Positions 7,845-14,856 of a DNA stretch of 64,000 nt are shown piece after piece. Location: positions 124,001 through 188,000 of the forward strand of contig JACPAV010000002.1 of assembly GCA_016180645.1 (NCBI GenBank), in the 5' to 3' direction. Source of the DNA: Nitrospirota bacterium (GTDB lineage: Bacteria; JACPQY01). The stretch's first letter is position 1. Each line of letters starts with the position of its first letter. Below the pieces are notes generated by a model. It did not search any database, was not told where the DNA came from, and saw nothing but the letters and a program-made list of their open reading frames with translations. The translations under genes were made by a program, and so were the position numbers.

Positions 7845-10262
7845 TCATGAGGCTGTGATCCCTTCCGGTTCCCCCTGGCGCCTTCCGTGCACCATTCGGT
7901 CGATGATCTCCTGCTGTATCTCCGGCGCAAGATCGTCGAAGTACGCCGAGTAGCCCGAGACCCGCACCAACAGACCGGGAAACCGGTCCGGGTGATCGCG
8001 CGCTTCCATCAGGACTTTCGGATCGAGCACGTTCACCTGCATCTGCATGCCGCCTGACTTGAAACAACCGTCGATGAGCGCGCCCAACCGTCGGGATCCG
8101 GAATCACCTTCAACCGACCAGGGATCCAATTGCAGATTGAAATTGATCCCATTCCGCGCGACGTGGAGCGGCAACGCGGCCTGAGAGCGTAGGAGGGCTG
8201 TCGGGCCCCGGCGATCTCTCCCGTTCCCGGCCGAAAGGCCGGAGGAGAAAGGATCCCCCGTGCACCGGCCGCTGGGCAGCGCACCCACCTTCCTACCGAA
8301 GGCCACATGCGAAGTTACAGAGTAGAAGCCGGCCACATATTCGCCACCCCGCGTGTTGACCCTGTCCCGAAGGGTGGAATCGAACATTTCCATGACCCGT
8401 CCAACATAGCCATCCGGGAGGGGATCGTCGTTTCCATACTTGGGCGCATTCCGCAGCCGCGCCCGCAGTTCTTCGTAACCGATGAAATTCTTCCGACAGG
8501 CCCGAATCACCTGCCCCAGAGTCGCCTTTTTCTTTTGGAAGACGATCCAATCGATGGCCGCCAGACAGTCTCCCACCTCCACCGCACCGACCCCTTGGAT
8601 GCCGCTTCCATTGTAGGCGGCGCCTCCCTCGGTGGAATCTTTTCCCTTCGCCATGCAGCCGTCGAGCAGCATGGACGTGAGCGGTGTCGGATGCAGGCGC
8701 GCATTGGCTCTCTCGACAGCCTCCAGATCCGCCAGCAGCCGCGCGACTCCCGCGCGGATCTGGGTCTCCAGCAGCCCAAGGAGCGCCTGCATGGATGGAC
8801 AGTTCGCCGCGTCCTGCGTTCTTGCGCCCATCCGACGGAGCCGGCCAAAACGCCTACCGCCATTCAGAGCCAGCTCCATGCACAAAGGCAGATTGAAGAG
8901 TGCCGCATCGGTCGAGAAAAAACTCCTGCCTGCCGCCACCGGCTCCACGCATCCTACATTTGCGTAGTCGCGCGCGTCTTCCACGGCCACTCCTCTCGAC
9001 TTCAAAATCGGAACGATCACTTCGTCGTTGTAGACAGCGGGCGAAACCGCTCCTCCGGCCAGGGCCGAGGCAATTCTCGACCGATACGCTGCCGGACTGC
9101 CCGCGTGGATGCGTGCATGGTAGTTGGGTTGCCGAGTCCGCAGCGCATCCATCAGCTCCAGGAAAAGGAAGGTGACTTCATTCGTCGCATCCCCGCCTTC
9201 CCGATCCGTTCCTCCGACCACCACCACCTGGCCGTTGAACATTCCACCGTGGAAGCGCGTCCCGCGCCGCGAGAAAGCCGGCACGATCTCGCACAGTTTC
9301 ACCGCGAAGCACCCCAAAAGCTCGAAGGCGCCCTCGCGATCCAAGCGGCCTGCTTTCAAGTCGGCCTCGTAGAATGGATGGAGGATCTGATCCAATCGGC
9401 CGGGGCATACGGAGTTGTCCAGCGATTCCAAGTTGAGCGCGATCTGCGCGAAGAGGATCGATTGGAGCGCCTCGTGGAAAGTCGTCGCCGGCCCTCGAGG
9501 TACTTTCCTGCATATCTCTGCAATCCCGTTGATCTCAGCCCGTCGGGTCGGGTTCGATTCATGTTGCGCCTGCGCGAAAGCTGCGGAACGATAACGCTCC
9601 GCGAAGCCGTCCAAGGCGTCACACACCCCCACCACCGCCCGCCAGAAATACTCTTCGCGGGGGCCGATCCCGGCGGCCGCCCGCCGCTTCTCGGCCTCCT
9701 CCCGGTAACCCGCGGTTCCCCGATTCACCAGACCTGCGTAGTCCGGGACGAAGTGCGATATTCCCGCCACCTCGTTGATGAGGTACGATGTCGGATCTCC
9801 CATCTCGGCAAGAAACGGCAGCGACCGCGGGAACGGATGCGCCTTCGTCATCATGATGCGCGAAATCCAGTAGGGCAGCACTTCCGTGAGAAGCCGACGA
9901 CGGGCGGCCCGTGAGATCTGGAGGGGATTCACCTTTCTTTTCGGAAATCGGAACAGATCCTCCATCATCGCCACCCCGTGCAGTTCGGGAAAGAGCTGCC
10001 CCCCGACTCGAAACGAAGTGAAATTCCCCACCAACAGCTCCTGGGGATAAATATGAATCGCTTTGTGCCCCAGGATGTATTCCAGCGCCCCGGCCTTCTG
10101 CAAAATCACGGGATCTTTCGGATCGGCCAAGGTGCGAAAATACCGGGTGACGAGAAACGCACGTTCACCACAGAGTGCGGGAGAGCTTCCCCGAACTTCT
10201 TCGTGGAGACGGCGGACGCGCTGGGTCAGGTTCACACCGACGACGGGTCTCGCGGCGCTCAT
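7845..10262 (-). CDS. Glycyl radical enzyme of the dehydratase/eliminase group
   Basis: The 805-residue anaerobic enzyme carries the C-terminal glycyl radical motif RVSGYSAYF (Gly at about 770) and the active-site Cys-x-Glu pair in NVGCVEP (Cys about 438, Glu about 440). An upstream HFVPDY histidine (about 170) matches the position used by B12-independent diol/glycerol dehydratases. Cys-x-Glu excludes pyruvate formate-lyase (Cys-Cys) and points to dehydratases, C-N or C-S lyases and decarboxylases. I cannot fix the substrate. The start is ATG 10262, which overlaps the activase stop as ATGA; GTG 10268 is an alternative. The radical is installed by the upstream activase. Confidence 0.88.
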   Translation of the reverse strand: MSAARPVVGVNLTQRVRRLHEEVRGSSPALCGERAFLVTRYFRTLADPKDPVILQKAGALEYILGHKAIHIYPQELLVGNFTSFRVGGQLFPELHGVAMMEDLFRFPKRKVNPLQISRAARRRLLTEVLPYWISRIMMTKAHPFPRSLPFLAEMGDPTSYLINEVAGISHFVPDYAGLVNRGTAGYREEAEKRRAAAGIGPREEYFWRAVVGVCDALDGFAERYRSAAFAQAQHESNPTRRAEINGIAEICRKVPRGPATTFHEALQSILFAQIALNLESLDNSVCPGRLDQILHPFYEADLKAGRLDREGAFELLGCFAVKLCEIVPAFSRRGTRFHGGMFNGQVVVVGGTDREGGDATNEVTFLFLELMDALRTRQPNYHARIHAGSPAAYRSRIASALAGGAVSPAVYNDEVIVPILKSRGVAVEDARDYANVGCVEPVAAGRSFFSTDAALFNLPLCMELALNGGRRFGRLRRMGARTQDAANCPSMQALLGLLETQIRAGVARLLADLEAVERANARLHPTPLTSMLLDGCMAKGKDSTEGGAAYNGSGIQGVGAVEVGDCLAAIDWIVFQKKKATLGQVIRACRKNFIGYEELRARLRNAPKYGNDDPLPDGYVGRVMEMFDSTLRDRVNTRGGEYVAGFYSVTSHVAFGRKVGALPSGRCTGDPFSSGLSAGNGRDRRGPTALLRSQAALPLHVARNGINFNLQLDPWSVEGDSGSRRLGALIDGCFKSGGMQMQVNVLDPKVLMEARDHPDRFPGLLVRVSGYSAYFDDLAPEIQQEIIDRMVHGRRQGEPEGITAS

Positions 10263-11185
10263 TCCCACGTGGTGACTTCCAATCCTTTCGATCGGAGATA
10301 CCCAGCCGCCTGCTCCAATGGCCCGGAGCCCCGCGCTTCAGGCGCGAGTGAAAGCGGCTCGATGGGGAATCCCACGCGGGCCAGCTTCGCCTCGCCCATG
10401 GCGTGGTAGCGAAGGAGATGGATACCGACCACGCCGTTCCCACGGAGAAAGGCGGCGATCTCCAATAGGTTCGTCGGATCATCGGTGTATCCGGGCACCA
10501 CCGGCACTCGGAACTGCGTGGAAACTCCCGATTCGATCAGACGCCGGGCATTGGAAAGAATGGCTGCATTGTCGGCCCCGATCACTTCCCGATGCATTTC
10601 AGGGGACATGATCTTCAAGTCGAACTGAATGAATTCAAGGAGGGGAAGATACGGCTGGAAGGCCTCCCATCGGAAGAGTCCGCAGGTTTGGAGCCCGACG
10701 CCGACCCCCACCTCGGCGCAGCGCCGCGCGAAAGCGCCGGCGAATTCCATCTGCAGCGTCGGCTCACCACCGGAAAGCGTAATCCCCCCCCCCGACGAAG
10801 CAAAGAAGGGCCTGTCCCTCGCTACCTCTTCAACCAACTCCTCGATGCCGTACCGCCTGCCAACCACTTCCAGCGCCCCGTGCGGGCAGGCATCTACACA
10901 TACCCCACAGGCATCACACAGTTCCCTCCGGATTCGCGCTTCCATCCGCGTCATCGCGCCTGCCGTGCAGGCGGGAATGCAGTGTGAGGCCTTCCTGCAA
11001 CGGTCTTCCCGAAAAGCCGGCTCAGGGTGGGGACGCAGGGACTCGGGATTCTGACACCAAGGGCACCTTAGCGGGCACCCCTTGAAGAAGACGGTCGTTC
11101 TGATGCCGGGGCCGTCATGAATCGAAAACCGCTGGATGTCGAAGACCACTCCGGTCGCGGTCCCGGCCGTTGAGCCGACCATCAT
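10259..11185 (-). CDS. Glycyl radical enzyme activase (radical SAM)
   Basis: This 308-residue activase has the radical SAM motif CX3CX2C in KGCPLRCPWCQNPES (Cys 37, 41, 44). A ferredoxin-like insert with two further cysteine clusters follows (CRKASHCIPAC and CDACGVCVDACPHG). That architecture belongs to activases of dehydratase-type glycyl radical enzymes, not to the short PflA. SGGGITLSGGEPTLQ is the SAM-binding GGE region. It abstracts the glycine hydrogen of the co-transcribed enzyme, generating 5'-deoxyadenosine. The first of two adjacent ATG codons is used, with GGAAG upstream. Confidence 0.9.
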   Translation of the reverse strand: MMVGSTAGTATGVVFDIQRFSIHDGPGIRTTVFFKGCPLRCPWCQNPESLRPHPEPAFREDRCRKASHCIPACTAGAMTRMEARIRRELCDACGVCVDACPHGALEVVGRRYGIEELVEEVARDRPFFASSGGGITLSGGEPTLQMEFAGAFARRCAEVGVGVGLQTCGLFRWEAFQPYLPLLEFIQFDLKIMSPEMHREVIGADNAAILSNARRLIESGVSTQFRVPVVPGYTDDPTNLLEIAAFLRGNGVVGIHLLRYHAMGEAKLARVGFPIEPLSLAPEARGSGPLEQAAGYLRSKGLEVTTWE

Positions 11186-11281
11186 GACCGGCTTCCGGCC
11201 TGGACCGGGAACCGATTCGGTTCGAAAGGGATTGCGGGGAGGCTTGGTGGTGAGCCCAAGCCCCCCGCTCCTTCCGACATG

Positions 11282-11602
11282 TTACTTGCCGACGTTTGAA
11301 ACGATTTCGGAAACGCTGCTGATCAGTTTCTTGGCCTGCTGCTTCGCCGTGGCAATGCCGCGGTTGCGCGCATCGGAAATCGTCTGATAGACCTTGCGGG
11401 CCGATTTGCCCTCGATGCCCGTGATGTCTTCAGCCGTGGAGATGACGCGGTCGGCCGTCTTGTCCACCGTTTCGGACACTTTCTCGGCCAGGTCGAACGC
11501 GCGGTCCGCCACCGTTCTCACGACGTTTTCCGCCTTCTCGACCTGCCCGGAGACTTTTGTTTCGGCCGTTTTCGGCCGGCTGATGCGCTTTCGTGATGCC
11601 AT
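11282..11602 (-). CDS. Phasin-like coiled-coil protein
   Basis: The 106-residue product is basic at the N-terminus (MASRKRISRPKT) and then almost wholly amphipathic helix with repeated V/A heptads (VEKAENVVRTVADRAFDLAEKVSETVDKTADRV). This is the style of PHA granule phasins and PhaF-like DNA/granule-binding proteins. The start is ATG 11602 behind GGAGG (11609-11613). It is divergent from phaR and preceded by a good promoter overlapping a palindrome, which supports a role in PHA granule coating under PhaR control. No enzymatic motif is present. Confidence 0.65.
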   Translation of the reverse strand: MASRKRISRPKTAETKVSGQVEKAENVVRTVADRAFDLAEKVSETVDKTADRVISTAEDITGIEGKSARKVYQTISDARNRGIATAKQQAKKLISSVSEIVSNVGK

Positions 11603-11725
11603 GTTGAACCTCCTTCGGTTCCCGTCCAATTCGCCTCCAGGGGAAAAAGACTCCTCCACGTCCCCGGAAGGCGGGCTTCCACCCCGGCCATCCTGCCGGC
11701 CTGGGTCCCTTTTGATTCTGCTTTA

Positions 11726-11740
11726 TGTTGCATTGCGACA
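11726..11740. promoter_or_regulatory. Palindrome 1, candidate PhaR operator
   Basis: TGTTGC-ATT-GCGACA is an inverted repeat with one mismatch and the same 6-3-6 layout as palindrome 2. It directly adjoins the -10 box of the phasin promoter on the downstream side and would cover the start point, as expected for a repressor site. Confidence 0.55.
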
Positions 11741-11769
11741 ATTCTGCCATACCCCGGTTTTCTTGTCAA
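11741..11769 (-). promoter_or_regulatory. Promoter of the phasin-like gene
   Basis: Minus-strand TTGACA (11769-11764), a 17-base spacer and CAGAAT (11746-11741) form a near-consensus sigma70 promoter. The predicted leader to ATG 11602 is about 130 bases. Confidence 0.65.
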
Positions 11770-11777
11770 GCCCCCCT

Positions 11778-11792
11778 TGTTGCAGAGCAACA
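11778..11792. promoter_or_regulatory. Palindrome 2, candidate PhaR operator
   Basis: TGTTGC-AGA-GCAACA is a perfect 6-bp inverted repeat with a 3-bp spacer, just upstream of the phasin -35 box and about 60 bases before phaR. TGC-rich inverted repeats are the known recognition style of PhaR repressors. Confidence 0.6.
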
Positions 11793-11853
11793 TCCCCTCT
11801 TGCAACGCACCATGCCGCTTGCCATTCCCTCGGGAAACCGGTACATTCTCTTC

Positions 11854-12348
11854 ATGGATGCCATCGTCTTCAAGAAGTACAAGAACAACCGCCGGCTGTA
11901 CGACACGTCGCACAACCGCTACGTCAACCTGGACGAAATCGAGGGCATGGTGCGTCGCAAGAAGGCCGTGCGGGTGGTGGACGCGCAAACCGGAAGGGAC
12001 CTGACGAACTCCGTCCTCCTCCAGATCATCCTGAACCGCGCCAAAGGCAATCCGGCCTCGTTCCTTCCGACCGATTTCCTGAGCCAGCTCATACAATATC
12101 AGGGGAAATCGGTCTTCGATTTTTATCGCAATTTCACGAAAGTGGCCTCCGGCTATCTCTCACGGTTCCACAAGGGTTTTGGGGGGACGAAGAAGATCGT
12201 GGAGGAGGCCCTGGATGAAATCGGGCGGAAGGCGGGTCCCGAGGCTCAGGCGCGATTGGAGCGAATCGCCCTCCAGGAGATCCGTTTCCTGAAGTCGAAG
12301 ATTGCGGGGCTGGAAACCCGGCTGTCGAAGAAGGGGTCGCGGCGTTGA
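11854..12348 (+). CDS. phaR: PHA synthesis repressor PhaR
   Basis: The N-terminal 60 residues (FKKYKNNRRLYDTSHNRYVN, LDEIEGMVRRKKAVRVVDAQTGRDLT) match the PHA accumulation regulator DNA-binding domain, followed by the second PHB-regulator segment (LPTDFLSQLIQYQGKSVFDFYRN). Length is 164 residues; the C-terminus is helical. PhaR represses phasin genes and its own gene, and is released by binding PHA polymer. The start is ATG 11854, the first Met of the conserved domain. The two TGTTGC palindromes upstream are the obvious targets. Confidence 0.92.
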   Translation: MDAIVFKKYKNNRRLYDTSHNRYVNLDEIEGMVRRKKAVRVVDAQTGRDLTNSVLLQIILNRAKGNPASFLPTDFLSQLIQYQGKSVFDFYRNFTKVASGYLSRFHKGFGGTKKIVEEALDEIGRKAGPEAQARLERIALQEIRFLKSKIAGLETRLSKKGSRR

Positions 12349-12372
12349 CTCAATCTGTTTCTATCGAGCCTA

Positions 12373-12393
12373 AGCTCGACTTTTGCCATTTTT
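12373..12393 (+). repeat. 21-bp repeat, copy 1
   Basis: AGCTCGACTTTTGCCATTTT(T) occurs here and, identically, at 12505-12525; an inverted copy is at 12671-12687. Confidence 0.85.
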
Positions 12394-12418
12394 TGAAAGG
12401 TTTATGTTGGTCCTTATG

Positions 12419-12479
12419 CGTAGGGGAGGGTCTTCAGACCCTCCCGACAAGAGGGAGCATCTGAAGATGCTCCCCTACG
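12419..12479. repeat. Three-stem palindromic element
   Basis: A perfect outer inverted repeat (CGTAGGGGA / TCCCCTACG) encloses two perfect 10-bp hairpins: GGGAGGGTCT-TC-AGACCCTCCC (12424-12445) and GGGAGCATCT-GA-AGATGCTCCC (12453-12474). The layout is a compact cruciform of 61 bp, similar in design to REP/MITE-like elements. Confidence 0.8.
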
Positions 12480-12485
12480 AATCGG

Positions 12486-12502
12486 CATTCTGTCAGAGGC
12501 TC
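12486..12502 (+). repeat. 17-bp direct repeat, copy 1
   Basis: CATTCTGTCAGAGGCTC is identical to 12793-12809. Confidence 0.75.
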
Positions 12503-12504
12503 TG

Positions 12505-12525
12505 AGCTCGACTTTTGCCATTTTT
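12505..12525 (+). repeat. 21-bp repeat, copy 2
   Basis: Identical to 12373-12393. It follows directly on the 17-bp direct repeat. Confidence 0.85.
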
Positions 12526-12670
12526 CCATGCCGTGTGAACATCACTTCACGAGGGAAGGCCATTTCCACGCCGTGAATTTTTAGACAGGAGCCGTTTTCC
12601 GGTCTCGTTTCAAAATTCATCGCTCAGAATCTCGCTCGGATGGGAAGGCATCTTCAGACACCGCTCAAGA

Positions 12671-12687
12671 ATGGCAAAAGTCGAGCT
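12671..12687 (-). repeat. 21-bp repeat, inverted copy 3 (17 bp conserved)
   Basis: ATGGCAAAAGTCGAGCT is the reverse complement of the first 17 bases of copies 1 and 2. Confidence 0.8.
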
Positions 12688-12707
12688 AAGAGCCTTTGAG
12701 GTAATGA

Positions 12708-12772
12708 CGCGGGCTGAAGCCCGCGGCTACCGGGAATGTGCGTCCCTGGTAGGCGCAGGCCTTATGCCTGCG
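12708..12772. repeat. Second multi-hairpin element
   Basis: Three consecutive hairpins: CGCGGGCT-GA-AGCCCGCG (12708-12725), CTACCGGGA paired with TCCCTGGTAG with one bulge (12727-12752), and CGCAGGC-CTTAT-GCCTGCG (12754-12772). Confidence 0.7.
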
Positions 12773-12792
12773 GAAGACGACCACCGGTTCGC

Positions 12793-12809
12793 CATTCTGT
12801 CAGAGGCTC
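12793..12809 (+). repeat. 17-bp direct repeat, copy 2
   Basis: CATTCTGTCAGAGGCTC, identical to 12486-12502. It runs into the small palindrome GAGGCT-CCA-AGCCTC just before the end of the radical SAM gene. Confidence 0.75.
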
Positions 12810-12827
12810 CAAGCCTCGATTGGGGAC

Positions 12828-14645
12828 TCACATTTCCAAAATTCGGAAGATCTCTCCCCGGTCTACGTATGACCGGGCCTCCATGAAGACCTCCGGCGGC
12901 ATGGCGCTGTAGTTCAGCGGCCGGCCGTCCCGGTTGAAGAGGACTTTCGTCGCATCGTCCAATTGGAGAACGTATTCGTGCAGGGATTCATTGGGCACGG
13001 GTCGACCGGATTCCGGATCGAACTGGACACCAAACTCTTCCTGGAGCACCCGCTTCACATCGGGATCGCCGAACATCTCCGTTCCCGGATAGGCCGTCGC
13101 CGTAAACATGGATTTGTTGACCGCGCGCCGTGCCGCGTAGTGTTCCGGTGAGTCTGTCGCCGCGCCGGCCGTGTAGAACTCTTCCTGCCACTGGATGAAC
13201 GCCACGGTGTTCTTCAGGTCTTCCAAGGTTTCGCCGGGATAGCCCATGATCCACGTGCAATTTCCGTGGATGCCGGCCTCCCGCGTGCGTTTCACCCCCT
13301 CCATCATCGTCACGGGGAACTCGTGGCCCTGCCACCGCTGGGTGCCGTTTGAAAGGATGAACCCACCCTTCCCCATCGCCTCCAGGATCCGTGGGCTGGC
13401 GCTCTCCGCTCCAAAACCGATGTAGGCGCAGCCGGCCTTCGCCATGAGATCGACACGACTGATGGCGTTGCGAACATAGACGGGCCCACCGTGACCGTTT
13501 CGAGCCGGGTTGGGTCGGATATCGGCGGCTTCATCCAAGCGGCCGTGGGTTCCCCAACGCACCCCGGTTCGTTCCAACACGTCCTGCATGGCAGGGACCA
13601 GGTTTTGAATCCGCCGCGGGACGACCATGAAATTGTCATCCGTGATTCCCATGAAATCCAACTTGTATTTCTCCGAAAAGAGGGCGATTTCCTGCGCCAG
13701 GTTTTCCGCCGAACGGACGCCGTAGTTCCGCTCCCCCTGTGCGCCTCGGAAACAGAATTTGCAATCGAACGGGCAGCCGCGGCTGCTCACGGTGGAGAGA
13801 CTCCTGGCCATGGAGAAGGGCGCCGCGGAGCTGTTGCGGGAGCCCCCGCCCCAGATCGGATTGCGGAGGTACGTTTCAAGGACCCGCACGCCGTCGACGT
13901 CCTCCTCCATGAGGTCCCACGCAGGAAATGGGAGTGAATCCAGATCGTCCGGCCGGCCACCGTGATAGGCGAACCGAGGCTGACCATCCGCCGTGCACTC
14001 CATGAAGTACGGCTCAAGCTTCCCGCTCAATACGGCCGCTTTCACTCCCACGGCGCGGATCAACTTCGCGTCGTAGGCCATTTTGAGAATGGCGTCGTCC
14101 CCTTCCGAATGGCATACGGCATTCAGTTCCGGGATCCATCGAAACAAATCCTCGCGGAATTCCGTGGCGAGGCCGTTACCGGTGGCCAGGATCGCGCGCG
14201 GTTGAATGCTTCGGATCACCCGGGCCAGATTCTCCTGCCAGCGGAGGGTGGTGATGAGTCCAGAGAAGGCGATGAGGTCCTGATCGCCATGCCTGTCGAG
14301 GTACTTCGCAATCAGCGCCTCGGCTTCCGCAAGCGACAGATGGCGGCCCGCGCCGGGCGACTTCGCGTAGGCGAGAGGTTGGCCCACGGGATCGAACTGT
14401 TCGTGAGTCGTAAGTCGTAAGTCGGAAGTCGGAAGACGATACGCGTTGAGATCCACGATGACGGGGATTGCGCCGAACTGACGGAGCCGTGCCGCGAGGA
14501 GGGCGGGACCGAGCGGGGCGACGTTCGGCGGGGCGCTTTCCCGCAGGGGCATGTTGATGAGCATGACCCTCGCGCCCTCCACGTCACCGGGGGAGAGCTG
14601 ACTTACGACGGCCCCAGGGTGAGTGTACGAGCCCCGGGTGTGCAT
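12828..14645 (-). CDS. B12-binding-domain radical SAM protein
   Basis: The 605-residue product has an N-terminal cobalamin-binding-like fold (RVMLINMPLRESAPPNVAPLGPALLAARL) and a radical SAM core with CX3CX2C in SSRGCPFDCKFCFRGAQGE. GFGAESASPRILEAMGKG and WIMGYPGETLEDLKNTV are typical of the methylase/cyclase class. The reaction is unknown. A 35-base run of heptamer repeats lies inside the coding region (14405-14439), encoding about residues 69-80. ATG 14645 gives the longest form; ATG 14564, with GGAGGG ten bases upstream, also fits the domain start. Confidence 0.8.
   Translation of the reverse strand: MHTRGSYTHPGAVVSQLSPGDVEGARVMLINMPLRESAPPNVAPLGPALLAARLRQFGAIPVIVDLNAYRLPTSDLRLTTHEQFDPVGQPLAYAKSPGAGRHLSLAEAEALIAKYLDRHGDQDLIAFSGLITTLRWQENLARVIRSIQPRAILATGNGLATEFREDLFRWIPELNAVCHSEGDDAILKMAYDAKLIRAVGVKAAVLSGKLEPYFMECTADGQPRFAYHGGRPDDLDSLPFPAWDLMEEDVDGVRVLETYLRNPIWGGGSRNSSAAPFSMARSLSTVSSRGCPFDCKFCFRGAQGERNYGVRSAENLAQEIALFSEKYKLDFMGITDDNFMVVPRRIQNLVPAMQDVLERTGVRWGTHGRLDEAADIRPNPARNGHGGPVYVRNAISRVDLMAKAGCAYIGFGAESASPRILEAMGKGGFILSNGTQRWQGHEFPVTMMEGVKRTREAGIHGNCTWIMGYPGETLEDLKNTVAFIQWQEEFYTAGAATDSPEHYAARRAVNKSMFTATAYPGTEMFGDPDVKRVLQEEFGVQFDPESGRPVPNESLHEYVLQLDDATKVLFNRDGRPLNYSAMPPEVFMEARSYVDRGEIFRILEM
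14405..14439 (+). repeat. Heptamer tandem repeat inside a coding region
   Basis: Five 7-base units (GAGTCGT, AAGTCGT, AAGTCGG, AAGTCGG, AAGACGA) lie within the N-terminal part of the radical SAM gene on the opposite strand. Because 7 is not a multiple of 3, gain or loss of one unit would shift the frame. Confidence 0.75.
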
Positions 14646-14665
14646 GGCCTAGCCTAGAAAAAGTC

Positions 14666-14687
14666 GCGGAGGCATCCTTGCCTCCGC
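14666..14687. repeat. Perfect 9-bp palindrome
   Basis: GCGGAGGCA-TCCT-TGCCTCCGC lies 20 bases upstream of the radical SAM gene start. The style matches the palindromes at 12.4-12.8 kb and 27.4 kb. Confidence 0.75.
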
Positions 14688-14742
14688 ATTATTTGGCGTC
14701 ACCACCAAGCGCAACATCCCTGTTACTGTCCAACTACAATAG

Positions 14743-14760
14743 GTTGTATTTCTTGTCAAC
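14743..14760 (-). promoter_or_regulatory. TTGACA box with GTTG/CAAC inverted repeat
   Basis: On the minus strand TTGACA (14759-14754) is followed by AGAAATACAA; GTTG and CAAC flank a 10-base spacer. It lies about 100 bases upstream of the radical SAM gene and resembles the elements at 16492 and 20658. The -10 is not convincing. Confidence 0.35.
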
Positions 14761-14856
14761 TGAAAACATTGGCTTGTATGCTGCGTTCATTTTGTCCCCA
14801 GAAGGGAATTCGGCAGCGAATTGGTGAACTTGAAGTATCCCTAGAGGATCAGGCCG

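Larger units (their letters stand above)
12349..12827. other. Repeat-dense intergenic block without genes
   Basis: This 479-bp stretch between phaR and the convergent radical SAM gene holds no credible protein gene. Short open frames starting MAKVELRA on both sides arise only because a repeat contains ATGGCAAAAGTCGAGCT. The block contains three copies of that repeat, two multi-hairpin elements, and a 17-bp direct repeat (12486-12502 and 12793-12809). Confidence 0.8.

Noticed and set aside
8307-9914. 535-codon plus-strand open frame opposite the glycyl radical enzyme
   Set aside because: Shadow frame of a high-GC gene; the minus strand carries all catalytic motifs.
12414-12886. Two short frames starting MAKVELRA on opposite strands
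   Set aside because: The shared start comes from the 17-bp repeat containing ATGGCAAAAGTCGAGCT; the remainder does not match and has no coding character.
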